Shown here: piece by piece, positions 11,641-22,542 of the stretch
How the letters are laid out: every line of letters starts with the position of its first letter
Position numbering within the stretch: position 1 is the first letter of the stretch
Source of the DNA: Chenopodium formosanum
Lineage: Eukaryota; Streptophyta; Magnoliopsida; Caryophyllales; Amaranthaceae
DNA length: 64,000 nucleotides
Assembly: GCA_024500155.1 (NCBI GenBank)
Contig: CM044869.1
Span: forward strand, 49,121,898 to 49,185,897
Direction of reading: 5' to 3'
Position numbers and translations under genes: made by a program
The notes under the pieces: model-generated
The model's input: only the letters and a program-made list of their open reading frames with translations
Told to the model about the DNA's origin: nothing
The model's database searches: none

Positions 11641-13369
11641 TAAAACTATAGCCTTCTCTCACTCATACACTCTCTCTCTCTCTCTCCTCTCTAGAACTTA
11701 CTCTTTTTCTCTCTCCTCGGAAAGGAGATAATGGCGAATTTTTTCCCGTCAAAAAAAAAAAAAAAAAAGATAATGGCGAATTTTTCTCTTTCACTCTCTC
11801 TACCACTTCTCCTTACCTCCATATTCTCTCTCCTCCCTTCATTCTTCTCACTTCACTCCTCACTGAGCTTTTCATGCCGCCGATGAGGCACTTAACACCG
11901 TTTTCTCCGCGCCTTTCGGTTCTTGCTCGGTGCCACGCGCTTCCTCCTCCACCAAGGTGTGATTGCACTTGTTCGTCTCCTTCTAGCTTAGCACTATTGA
12001 TTTAATTTTTTATGTTCATTCATTTTAAAATTTTGTTGTAATTCTACACTATTTTAAATCTAATTTTCTGATTTTCATTTTTTTTTTGAAGAAAATGTCT
12101 GACTTTCATTTTAGTTCGGTTTTAATTTTCAATCGTATTAGATCTAAAATTTTTTATTTTCATTTTGAAATTTTGGATTGTCATCTTTAGATTTGGGGTG
12201 TTTAGTGCTGCTCCGTGCTCTATTGTGGTGGTGTGAGGGCTGGCAGCGCGGTGGTGGGTGAATAAGGTTATACGGCGGAAGTTCTGACTTCTTCACTAAT
12301 GTTGCTCTGAAAACTCCCAACGTAATTTGATATTTTCTTTTGATTTTGCGTTTTTTTGGTGTATTTTCGCTAGATTTGTAGCAATTTAATTCAAATCGGT
12401 AGAATTTTAGGGTTTTATGTATTAGATTTTAATCTAATTTTTATTTGGATGATTTTTGCTAGTTTATTGCATTTTTTTGTTCAGATCTATTGTTTTATTC
12501 TTGTTTGTATAGGCGTCTTTCAACCTCATTCTCGCTTCGCGTTCTTTGGATTTGATGGCATTTATTCTGATTTTAGGTCTTTTTGTGTTGCCTGCTAGAA
12601 GCTCTTCAACCTCATTCTATTCTCTTGAGCTCATTTCATGTTTCAAATTGACAATTTCAGTTTTTCAGAAGCAAGGGTTTAAGATTTTCGATTTGAATTC
12701 TATTATTCTCCATAGAAATTGTGAATTATCTTTCAATTTTTACAACAGTTAATTGTTAGTATATCTTGAAATTATATAGATCTGTGTTTCTTTTCTTTCA
12801 AAGTATCAATTTTGTTGATTTATGTGATTTTCAATTAATTAGTCTCATTTCTTGGATTGAAATGACGTTGTTTTAGCATGATTACTGTACAATCTTTGGA
12901 TTAAAGATGCTTTCCATAAATTTTAAATGATTTGATTACAAAGAACATGATATAGATATACTAGCATGGTAAGCATCAATTGGTTTTGATTGTTTAGTTT
13001 CCATTTCCCTTGAATTGTTTTAGTGAGAAATTTTCTATTTTGTTTAGACTTATTGCAAATTGGTTACATGGACAAAAATCTCTTAAATCTAGATTTAATT
13101 TTAACATAAGATTCTCTTTCCACATTGCTTGTGATTTAGACAACCCAATTCAGTTCATTCCCGAAGTATAGCAAATGGCATTAAAGTTGAGTTACTGAAA
13201 TTGATTTAAAAGTCATTAGATATCTGATATCCTAGATTGATGAAATAATATGTATTTGTTTGATTGATGCAAGTTATGTTTGTCAAGGGGATTTCATGGG
13301 CAAAATTTTGGTTGGTGATATAAGTACGTAGTAATTAATAAAATCCTCTTTATGGGAAATTTTGTTCAG
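11641..13369 (+). other. Leader-like and intron-like sequence after CACTA-like end
   Basis: CT-rich sequence, then a moderately GC-rich segment (11860-11960 and 12200-12300), then a long T-rich stretch as in plant introns. A short phrase with gataatggcgaatttttc is duplicated around a poly-A tract (11727-11785). No convincing coding exon was found, and the frame at 12546-12752 shows no domain. It may be the 5' half of the gene remnant that follows. Confidence 0.35.
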
Positions 13370-14730
13370 CTGCTTTACTCTGTAGTTGATCTTATATGGT
13401 CTATTGATGGAGCTGATTCTCATTATAAATCCGCTATTCTCTATGAGATCAATGATCTTGTTCCTAGATTGCTAGTGTGGTGTCTTGTTGAAGAATAAAG
13501 CCATATCTTTCCATATTTCCGGCACAAAATTTTGGTATGGATTTGTTTTTATCTTTTTTCTTTTTACTGCCAAGCCTTTGTTAATGTTCCTTATTAGTTT
13601 CCCATTAAGCATCACAATAAAATTCTTAATGTTTTGTGATAAGTGACTTATTTTCAAGGAAACAAGAAAAGAGAATATTACAAAATTACAAGGGCCTTTT
13701 TATATTTTGCTTGTTCCTTTACATGATAATTTTTTTCCCTTATTCTAGCTTTATCACTATACTTAAATTATTTCTTCACTGAACAGATGTTAATGGAAAA
13801 ACTCAGCTTGAGTATGCAACTAGGTTGTTCGATTCTCATTTTGTGGTTGCAACTCCTTCATGAACACTATCAGGATTTACTATCAAGTCCCATCTCTCAG
13901 TTTGCATGTGGTTAGAGTGATACTTTGGAAGGCTCTCTTTTTTGTTGTCTCTTGATGACCAGGAAGTATGTCATCTGTCTTTGTACCATCTACAAAGGAG
14001 AGCTATTTTTCTTTTCTTAAGATGTTCTTTGAGCTTGATTAGCCTCGCAAAACAAATGACTTCCAATTTACTTGTGAAAGGCCAAGCTCATTTACCGTAT
14101 TTGATATGAACATAGTCAAAGAATGCTTTGCCAAAAAGAAGGGGCTACTTCAGTTCTATGAGTGGCTTCAAGTTCACTTTCCTTCTATCGTGACCGAAAA
14201 TGAGATAAAATTGCATAAGTGCATCAAATTCGCTTCATCCTTCATCAAATTTTACATGCAAGAGGTTTGTTCTTCTTTTAAGGTGTCTTCTCAAGTCAAA
14301 TTTAAGTGATTATGGAGTCTTGACTTATGGTTGGTTTTACATGTTTAGTATAACTACTATTGTTTCATCTGCGATGTATTTTTTTCAAGCTTTTTTTGTA
14401 GCATTTTCTTAATAATCGTTAGTGTCAAAGTCCATCTGCTATCATACAAGGAGTGTTGGAGCCTTTGTATGTGAGTAATAGAGATTGTTATTCACACCAA
14501 CTTGTTAGAAGATATCAATATAATGCGTTCTCTAGAATTCTAGACACGTTACTACTTGCTCTTGTATAGCCCGGCCCCATACCCCCAATTTCTTTATCTT
14601 AGAGCCTAGGAAGAGGGTTTCTAATGCTGTAATCTTACGCCAATTATAATTTGTTCTCTTGTGTACCATAGGATGATATGTTATTTGAAGTACTCTTGCA
14701 GATGTTTACCCTTCATGGGCTGAAAGACTG
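13370..14730 (+). pseudogene. Exon-like remnants of an unidentified gene
   Basis: Four stretches look like exons of one plant gene. Exon a (13370-13495) follows tttgttcag and reads LLYSVVDLIWSIDGADSHYK onward for 42 codons to a stop. Exon b (13787-13860) follows ctgaacag and reads VNGKTQLEYATRLFDSHFVV. Exon c (13963-14264) follows gaccag, reads for ~100 codons with one in-frame TAG at 14040-14042, contains KTNDFQFTCERPSSFTVFD and ends MQE at a gtttgt donor. Exon d (14672 to about 14729) follows accatag and reads DDMLFEVLLQMF. Residue content (leucine-rich helices, hydrophobic spacing) suggests a helical-repeat protein, but I cannot name the family. The in-frame stop and lack of start or end make it a pseudogene or a captured gene piece downstream of the CACTA-like end at 11373. 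Confidence 0.5.
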
Positions 14731-14828
14731 TAAGTTTAATTACATTTCAGTTTATCACTATGTTGGTTCTAGTTAGCAAGCTGATTTTTACAATTTTTTC
14801 TGAACTAGTCGTATAGAGAATTCTTGAT

Positions 14829-15420
14829 TTGTATCAGAGAAATGTATATGTTCATATTTTGAATTCTTATGTTCATATTTTGAATCCTTTTGTAAACTTT
14901 CTGAAATGCTTATATTCACTTTCTAAATCCATATGTTCATATTTTTTATGTATATGTTCACCTTCTGAAATGCTTAATTATGTTCATACGCATTCAAAAA
15001 TGAACCAATGCATATGTTCATATTTTGAATGCATATGTTCATATTTTTAATACCTATGATGCATATGTTTCATAATCATATTATTTTTTTATTTCTTCAA
15101 TTTTTTATGTTCATAATTAAATGCCTTATATTCATAATAATATTTTATATGTTCATAATGTAAATATTCATAGTAAATATTTGTTGTTCATAAATATTCT
15201 CATTAAGTATGTTTATACATATGTTCTCTTTCTTAAATGCATATGTTCATATTTTTTACGCATATGTTCACCTTTTAAATGGTTATATTCACTTTAAGGA
15301 AACCAATGCTTACGTTCATATTTTGAATTGTTATGTTCACTTTCTGAAAAGTTAATGTTCACATTTAAGGGAACCTATGCATATGTTCATATTTTGCATG
15401 ATTATGTTCATTGATAAAAA
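14829..15420. repeat. Degenerate minisatellite (tatgttcatattttgaa)
   Basis: About twenty or more imperfect copies of a 17-30-bp unit built on tatgttcatattttgaatgc and tatgttcactttctgaa, head to tail. The open frames here are by-products of the repeat. Confidence 0.85.
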
Positions 15421-15935
15421 AAAAAATGCAGAAAATGAGATGAAATTCATACACAGATGAAATTGATCGAAACTAAAAAAAAATTAATTCATATGAATTC
15501 AAAAAAACAGATAAACAACCAATTCCATATGTAAGGAATAGATTCAATCATTAAATCGAAAAAACGAGAAAAATAGAAAAAAAAAACAGAGGAAAAAGGA
15601 ATTAAAGAAGGAAGGAGAAAAAACAAAGTATAATTTGTGAATTCAAAGATTCATATAAACCTTAATCAATCGAAATTAAAGCACAAAATCGAAAGTCACA
15701 CTAAAATTCATACTTAATAACTACTTTAATGTTGTAAGAAACAAATTCAATAAAAAAAGTGTAAAAAAGGGGGAAAATTAAAAAAACAAAGGAGAGAGAA
15801 AATAAAAAACGAAGGAGAAAAATAGAGGAGAAGAAAGCTAATGTTCACTTTCTGAAAAGCTAATATTCATATTGTGCTATTGTTACACTTATTTCTAGGT
15901 GCATGAATGTGCATCTAAGAATATGCATCATTATT
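15421..15935. other. A-rich unassigned sequence
   Basis: Purine-rich on the plus strand with many short A runs. One more copy of the minisatellite unit appears at 15838-15870. No gene seen. Confidence 0.4.
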
Positions 15936-16209
15936 CATCAGAATTGGGCTTATAATATATCGTTAGAAAGCTATTTTCGAGCCCTATCCAACTACACTAT
16001 TATTTGACCCTTATTATGGACCAAACTAAACTGGACTGGACATTTTCTATAAATAGAGTACGAAAAGAAACATTTTCGAAAACAGAAAGATTTTTATAAA
16101 AAACGACCGCATCACAAGACTTTTCACATTTCACGTTGCTCGATAATCAAATGACATGAAAAGTATTCATTACTGAGTTTGGTTTTTGGGGAGACACAAT
16201 CAGGTGTCT
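15936..16209 (+). mobile_element. Gypsy LTR 3' end fragment
   Basis: Matches the last ~280 bp of the solo LTR 22543-24453 and the inverse of 6608-6890: tattcatcagaattgggctt, ggaccaaactaaactgg, and the end ggggagacacaatcaggtgtctaca at 16209. The 5' part is missing. With 6608-7977 it may have bounded a single decayed element that contained the gag fragment. Confidence 0.75.
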
Positions 16210-16677
16210 ACAAATACCTAATCGAATGAGACATAATAAGTTCTACAACCAATAATCACGTCTTACCAATGAAGACAATTAATATTAGTAGAAGTAATGT
16301 AAATCAACTAGCATATTAGTCATAAAATAATAAATTAACATGCAAGTATTTCCCTACTCACAAATATTAGTCGTACCAACTTACTTTAGAGAATAACAAA
16401 AGATATTAAGAGAAGTTGTATTATTCTCATTAACTTAGAAAGTATATAAAGCTATACATAAGCTAGGTTAGGCTGCTAGGCTAACGTAAATAGTTACACA
16501 GAGGTAAGGAGAGAAAGCTATAGTCGTAAAAGATAAATATGTATAACTGTATTCTCCACATTAGTATGAAAAGATAAGCTAAGATTTGACCATATTAATC
16601 AATCCTTATCACTTACTATCTAGTTTGTCTCTAAACTAACTTAATCTCACATAGCCGAAAATCACGGCATAATGATG

Positions 16678-16710
<33 letters not shown>

Positions 16711-17499
16711 GGCACAAAATAATCATAATATTATACGCATAAGTTTAACGTTACACTTTTAAAATTGAGAAACTCCCCTGGTTTTAAGATGATCTAATCT
16801 TACGACTCACACTAATGATATCCTAATGTAGCCTGCACAGCAAATTAAAAACAAAGTTCTTTGTTCATTTTGCTGGAGTATTTCATGTTCCGAAAGGGTC
16901 ACGAAACTTCGCCAATTGCTAAGATCACTGTCGGTTGATCATCACTTGCTTAACATCAATTATTAATTTCCATGAAGTCACAAATATCATGAAATCATAT
17001 CATCTATTTGACACAACTAATTGCTTTTCACAAATTGGATTAAAGTTGTTCAACATAAACAAATAATTGCCGCACTATTTCGATTATTTTAATAACTTCA
17101 AACATATAATTAATCCTCAAAATTAAATTCAATTATACTGTCACTAAAATTTAATTTTAACATATAATACAAAATAGCAATGTTAGTATATCACCAAACG
17201 TGGTATGAAAGGCTGGAGCCCAACTCCAAGATTAAAACTTGATTATAATGATTTGAAAACAATAACCCACAAAAGATTAATTTCGGCTGCAGACTTAAAT
17301 CCTCTTCAATTGTTGCACCAAATAAAAAGTATCCTAAATTCAACATATCAAGAATAAGATGTTTAAAATTAATAGTCGTCTATTAGATTATTAATAAATT
17401 AGCAAATAAAATGATAAATACTTATCTCAATGTTACGGATTTTGCACTACCCGATTATTGTAGATACTCTAGGGGACTAGAGGTAGAGCTATGGTGCTG
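16210..17499. other. AT-rich intergenic sequence with an (AAT)n tract
   Basis: No gene found. An (AAT)n microsatellite occupies about 16674-16711. The remainder has no terminal repeats that I could pair. Confidence 0.45.
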
Positions 17500-17504
17500 A
17501 TAAC

Positions 17505-18202
17505 TGTTGGAAATAAAGAAAGGAAATTCAAAGGGTCAGATATGGGCGCCCGATCGGGCAGGCATTGCTCGACCGGGCGTGAGAAGTGTCGTAAAATTCT
17601 GGAGTTCTGTCGTCCGATCGGGCGAGCCCCGCCCGACCGGGCGCGAGAGCAACGTAAGTTTTAGTTAGGTGCTCGCCCGACCTGGCGAACTATGCCCTAT
17701 TGAGTGCGAGTTTGTCCGTCGGACTCCAACAGTTCCCTTAGATTCCTTTTCTTAATTGGTTAATTTCTTGTAACCCCCCATTTAAGAGGTTGATTATGGT
17801 GTTTTAATCACCATGATTATTCTGATTTTATTTTCTTATTCATTAAAAAGATTCCTCCTTTATCTTTCATCTTCTTTATAAATTGGAGGTTATTTTTCTG
17901 ATCATATATACAAGAAATACATATCAAACACAAGCTTGCTTAAACACATACTCTATACTGGTCATAAGTTACTTGGCTCCAACCTTCCCCCCAAAAGTGC
18001 CTTTGTGTGGAAGTAGTGGTGTGTTAACCTTAGGGAACGTGTCGGTGAATACAATTGTGCACCTCGGTTGCGCCGGAATTTTGTTTTCAAGTCAGTGAAT
18101 TTGCTTCACGACACACCGTACTCTTTCCATTGTCTAAGATCATCTTTTCGATCTTATTGTTTACTTCTTATTGTAGCCTTGAAATACATCTTATATACAA
18201 CA
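17505..18202 (+). mobile_element. Solo LTR with ATAAC target duplication
   Basis: A 698-bp LTR beginning TGTTGGAAAT and ending ATACAACA, flanked by ataac at 17500-17504 and 18203-18207. The short inverted ends TGTTG/CAACA are as expected. It has a TATA-like tttataaatt at 17876-17885 and near its start a GC-rich cluster of gatcgggc and gaccgggc palindromes (17545-17700). There is no internal region, so it arose by recombination between two LTRs. The orientation is inferred from the TATA box. Confidence 0.9.
17545..17700. repeat. GC-rich palindromic repeats in LTR
   Basis: Copies of cgcccgatcgggc, gcccgaccgggcg and cgcccgacctggcg are spaced 35-60 bp apart, a strong composition contrast with the AT-rich LTR around them. 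Confidence 0.85.
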
Positions 18203-18207
18203 ATAAC

Positions 18208-18285
18208 ATGTTGTAAAATAGGGAGAAACATGAGAGAATGAGAGACAATTAATCAGTATTCTACTTATATTTCATATGATGGAGG

Positions 18286-18360
<75 letters not shown>

Positions 18361-18780
18361 AATAATTGATAGGGTTTGCTTAGAGAATAATAAACCCTAT
18401 AATCTAGAAAGTCCCGGAATGATACAAGAATATAATGGGCATCCACAAATATATTTCATAACAGAACTAAGATTTTAAGCCCATTAGCTAGCGGACAAGC
18501 CCGTCTCGTTTAATAGGGTAGGTATGGACAAATTGTCAAGTCGGCATTAAAGGGATTGAGTTTGCTAGATTAATTTAAGCCCGTTGGACAAAGTATGAAC
18601 TATAAGCCCGACCTGTTTCCTGCCCAAGCCCGTAAATGGTCACCACTAATATCTCGATTATATTTTCCCTTTTGGATCACAATGAATCAAGCCCATTCAC
18701 ATATCCAATAGACTAATACTAAGTACATTACCCTTCATGTGTACTATTATCTTGATCAACATGAAGAAACATACTCTCTT
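18208..18780. repeat. Spacer with long (TA)n microsatellite
   Basis: A (TA)n tract of about 68 bp fills 18289-18357. The remaining sequence (to 18780) has no gene. Confidence 0.9.
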
Positions 18781-18784
18781 CCGG

Positions 18785-19032
18785 TGTGTTTGGATTGAAG
18801 GAAATGGAGGGAAAGGAAGGGAAGAGAAATTGAGAGATGGGGTATCTTTCATTTGGATAACAAATGAGGAAAGGAGCTAAGGGAATTAGAGGGGAGAGAA
18901 ATGGAGGGATTATTTTATAGGAAATTGATCCCTCCAATAATTGAGAGATTTGGAAGGAAAATTCACCATTTTTCACTCCCCTTCTCTCCTCTCTCCCCTT
19001 CTTTTCCTTTCCCAATCTTTATCCAAACATAC
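18785..19032. mobile_element. MITE, ~250 bp, class uncertain
   Basis: The inverted ends are gtgtgtttggat and atccaaacatac. The interior is strongly self-complementary: gagggaaaggaagggaag near the left is echoed by cttttcctttccc near the right. No coding capacity. I could not settle the target duplication. Confidence 0.65.
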
Positions 19033-19408
19033 TGTTCGTCTCATAATGTAGACACAAACTTTTTAAAATATTAGGTTTACAATAAATGTTTACTATCAGC
19101 TGTAAATTTGCCCTAAAATAATCAAAAGCTACCTGAACAAAAATAAAATTGCCCTGGCCTAGTGTAAATAAAATTGTCTATAATATATAGAGACCATACC
19201 AACTTTCATATGTGGTTGCAGAGATTACTTCGTCTGTGTTATAGGGGTTACTGAGTCATTATTACAACATGATTTATTCGGTCAGTGTTATAGGGGTTAT
19301 TTAGGGGTTAGAAATATGAGCGGGAAATTTTTTAACTATAGAGCGACAAGTGTCAAGCTACAGTTTGATTGCCCTCTGTTTTAGTATAATTATAGATAGA
19401 TAGATAGA

Positions 19409-19469
<61 letters not shown>

Positions 19470-20150
19470 ATTTCAGTTGTTTTCAAAATAAATTTAAAAA
19501 AAAAAAAAAAGAAACTAAGAAACTTATAAAGAATTGATACTAGCTTTGATGTGTTAAAATAAAATAATATTTGAGAAATGGAAGAATCAAGGAAAAGTAA
19601 TACTTTTAAAACAGGTTTACTTAAAACCTTTAATAAACTCGCCCTGCCTCATACAGTCATACTTAAACGATCATATAAAGACCCGTCCAATCTATCTATA
19701 TACTATACTAAAACAGGGTACACTAGCTCCATGGCTGCCACATGTCCCCATTTTAGGTTTTTAATTTTTTTTTTGTATTTTTTTTGGTAATATGTATAAT
19801 TGTCAAAGATCTTATTATTAAAAATACTTCGAGATAATATCTTGAATTGCTTAATATTGTTTCTCAATCAATGTTATTCATGGATTTTCAGCATATATTT
19901 AGTCCATATCATTTGACTTTAGATTGCTTAATTCAAGGAGAATATATATTATGTTAATACTCTGTACATTATATTTTAGCTTTCCTTATTAGCAGTAGCA
20001 GATCTTGACAATTTTCTTTTGGGGGGCCGAATTAAAATTTAATTTCTAAACTTAAACCATAGTAAACACTAATAACAATATAAAACAGTTAACCTTATTT
20101 TTTTTAAAAGTAGCTATAGAATATTATTCCATATTAAATAATAAAAAGAA
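19033..20150. other. AT-rich spacer, (TTA)n tract, possible Helitron start
   Basis: A (TTA)n microsatellite lies at about 19413-19469, followed by a poly-A tract. At 19696 the sequence tctatctatatactatacta followed by aaaacaggg resembles the 5' end of plant Helitrons and the start at 55654, but I found no matching 3' hairpin before 20150. No gene seen. Confidence 0.4.
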
Positions 20151-20318
20151 GGGAAATTCTCACCGGTAACACCCAACTTTCGTTTTTTCTCAATGGTAGA
20201 ATGCAAAATTTTGGATTATCAAGGGTAATCACCAATTAGTAATACTAATTTACTGGTAACATTAATGAAACTTTTACCTAAGTCCTTAACCATGGTTACC
20301 ATGTTAAGTGGAAAATTA

Positions 20319-21543
20319 CACTACTAGAAAACCGGCGATTTTCGATGGAATTTTCCGTCGGAAACACCTTGAAATCCGTCGGAAAACATGGTTCCGACGG
20401 AATTCTGTCGGAAACTGTCGTCGGAAACAACTTCGTAGGAAAAACAATCTTTTCCGACGGAAATTCCGTCGGAAACACTTTTCCGACGGAATTAAGGCAT
20501 CGGAAGAGATTTTTCGAGCCGGATAAATCCGTCGGAAAATTTTTCCGACGGATACAATTCTGTCGTAAATTTCCAACCGAAATTCCGTCGGAAAATCCTA
20601 TTAAAAATAAAAAAAAAACCACGCCACAGCGTCTCACCACCTCCAACGACCACAGCCAAGTACCCTCACGACCTCACCCAACTGCCCGAAGAACCCTAAT
20701 AACCCACCGTTACCGAACCACCTAACCACCCACCCTAACCAAACTAGATCCCCCACCTTAACCACCCCACTTAACCCCTAACCAACCTAAATCCAGATCT
20801 ACCACCCAAACACACCCAAACCAAACCCTGATCTACAACCTTAACAAAAAATTAACCCAAAATTTATAAAAAAAAAAAAAAAAAAGAAAAAAAAAACGCA
20901 AATCACAACCACCATTGCCGAAAACCACAATTACAACACAAAAATTAACAAAAAAAACCAAAAAAAGAAGGAAAGAAAATTAAAGTAAAGAAAACTTACC
21001 TTAAAACCGAAATGGAATGTAACTTCTCATAAGATTTGGTTAAATACGGCCAAATTCGACAATGAAACCTCTAGATCTAGAGATTTCATGGTCGAATTTG
21101 ACCGTAAAAACCATCAATTTGAATGAAATAGACCATCAGCAGAGGAAGAAGAAGAGAGGCGTGAGAAAGAGAGAACATCGGCCCGGTGGCGCCGTCTTGA
21201 AAGCTTTCTCGTCGGCGGCTTATCTTCAGTACGAGAAGTGAGGAAGAGAGAGAAGAGAAGAGGATGAGAAAGAGGAGTGAAGAAAGAGGGTTTAGGGCAA
21301 GAAAAAGAGGTCAGAGAAGATGAAAGAGGAGATAGAAGGAGAAGGGGCGAAAAAGAGAAGTGGGGGATTTAGGGTTTTTAGATTTTAAAAAGCTCTTTTT
21401 TTTAAAAAAAATATGTTCCGATATTCCGTCGGAAAGCCCATATATTACGACGGAATAAAATCTGTCGTAATATATGGGCTTTCCGACGGAATTACTTGTC
21501 CGTCAGAACCAGTTCGTCGGAAATAGGCCTATTTCTAGTAGTG
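20319..21543. mobile_element. Non-autonomous CACTA element (family A, copy 2)
   Basis: Ends cactactagaaaacc and atttctagtagtg, with target duplication TTA (20316-20318 and 21544-21546). Terminal arrays of ttccgtcgg/ccgacggaa units occupy ~270 bp on the left and ~130 bp on the right. The interior reads as the reverse complement of copy 1 (1421-2896): an accacc-rich segment, the 48-bp near-palindrome (21052-21099), then a purine-rich stretch. It encodes no transposase. It inserted after the surrounding Mutator-like element was in place. Confidence 0.93.
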
Positions 21544-21546
21544 TTA

Positions 21547-22225
21547 GCTGCAAAATGACTTAATTTCCCCTATTTATTTCCCTTAATCACTTATGTCTAA
21601 TCAAATAACTTCAGGGCTTCATCTTCCTCTTCACTCCTTATTTCAAACTTCACTTGAAATATTCATCAGTTCTAGGGAAAATTTTCAAAAACGCTACACA
21701 AATTTCTAGGGTTTGCAATCAATTTATGGGATTACATAGGGAGCGGTTGTCATCGGTTTTTTTGGGGATTCTTTGGGTTATTGAAGCAAAATTCTCATTG
21801 GCGAGTTTAATTTTGTGGAAAATTGGTTCGACATTTGTGGCACTATCGTTCGAGTTTATTCTTCACCTCTGTTTTGGATTCCAATATTTGATTGGAATTT
21901 TTTGATCGAATATTTGTTCATATACTATGCTATCTTACATTTGCAGACTCAAATTGATCAGTCAAATAATCTATTATACTAATTGCCAGTCAGCTTGCAA
22001 ATTCTGTTGTTAATCTAGTTGGAAAACAATTGGGTATTGCCGCAAATCACGGTGACTCATTCCCTATAGCTGACCTCCTGTCTCAAGAACCTTTTGCTGG
22101 AGCATTTTGTTTAGCCATGGAAGTATTAAGAGAAATTGAGAAGAAGAAGAACAAGGAGTACGAATAGAATTGGGGGTTTAGGGTTTATATAAAGGGGTAA
22201 TTGATTAAGGAGGGAAAGCAGCATA
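21547..22225. pseudogene. Possible captured gene piece inside Mutator-like element
   Basis: Plus strand: after an acceptor-like tttgcag or attgccag, the frame 21987-22167 reads without a stop, with NSVVNLVGKQLGIAANHG and IADLLSQEPFAGAFCLAMEV, to a TAG. Minus strand: TATA-like tttatataaacc, a pyrimidine-rich leader, then an ATG in good context (about 22120) followed by a short frame ending after MAKQNAPAKGS. Both cannot be the real sense; a promoter-plus-leader capture on the minus strand and a chance open frame on plus is one reading. I recognise no family. Confidence 0.35.
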
Positions 22226-22542
22226 TAACTTTGGAGGGAAGTGATTTTTAGAAGGGTAGGTTTGTAATTGTGTTATTATTAAACCATGGTTAGTCAATAA
22301 TTAGGTAAAAGTTTCATTAATGTTACTAGTGAATTATTATTACTAATTGGTGATTACCAATGATAATCCAAAATTTTGCATTCTACCGTTGAGAAAAAAC
22401 AAAAGTTGGGTGTTACCGGTGCGAATTTCCCTAAAAAGAAAACCATTATATAATATTAGTTTATAATACTATATACTCCTTAAGTCACGTAAAAGTGAAA
22501 ATAAATAAATCATAGATAACAATTATGAGTAGCAAATACAGT

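Larger units (their letters stand above)
20151..22431. mobile_element. Mutator-like element with long TIRs and 9-bp duplication
   Basis: The terminal inverted repeats are ~155 bp each and nearly identical (20151-20310 and 22265-22431), starting gggaaattc with caccggtaacacccaac just inside. The flanks carry an exact 9-bp duplication, taaaaagaa (20142-20150 and 22432-22440), the size expected of Mutator. A CACTA element (20319-21543) sits inside next to the left TIR. The rest of the interior (21547-22225, ~680 bp) has no transposase. It has gene-like sequence in both directions: on the minus strand a TATA-like box (about 22176-22192) and leader to an ATG, on the plus strand an open segment ending LREIEKKKNKEYE and a stop at 22167. 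That makes it a candidate Pack-MULE (an element carrying host gene pieces). Confidence 0.9.

Noticed and set aside
14829..15420. Evenly spaced repeats considered as a CRISPR array
   Set aside because: Units are degenerate and contiguous, without unique spacers, in a plant nuclear context.
798..16209. A single full-length gypsy element from 6608 to 16209
   Set aside because: LTR pieces at the two sides differ in orientation and completeness, and flanks gtgcg and aatac do not match, so a single insertion is not supported.
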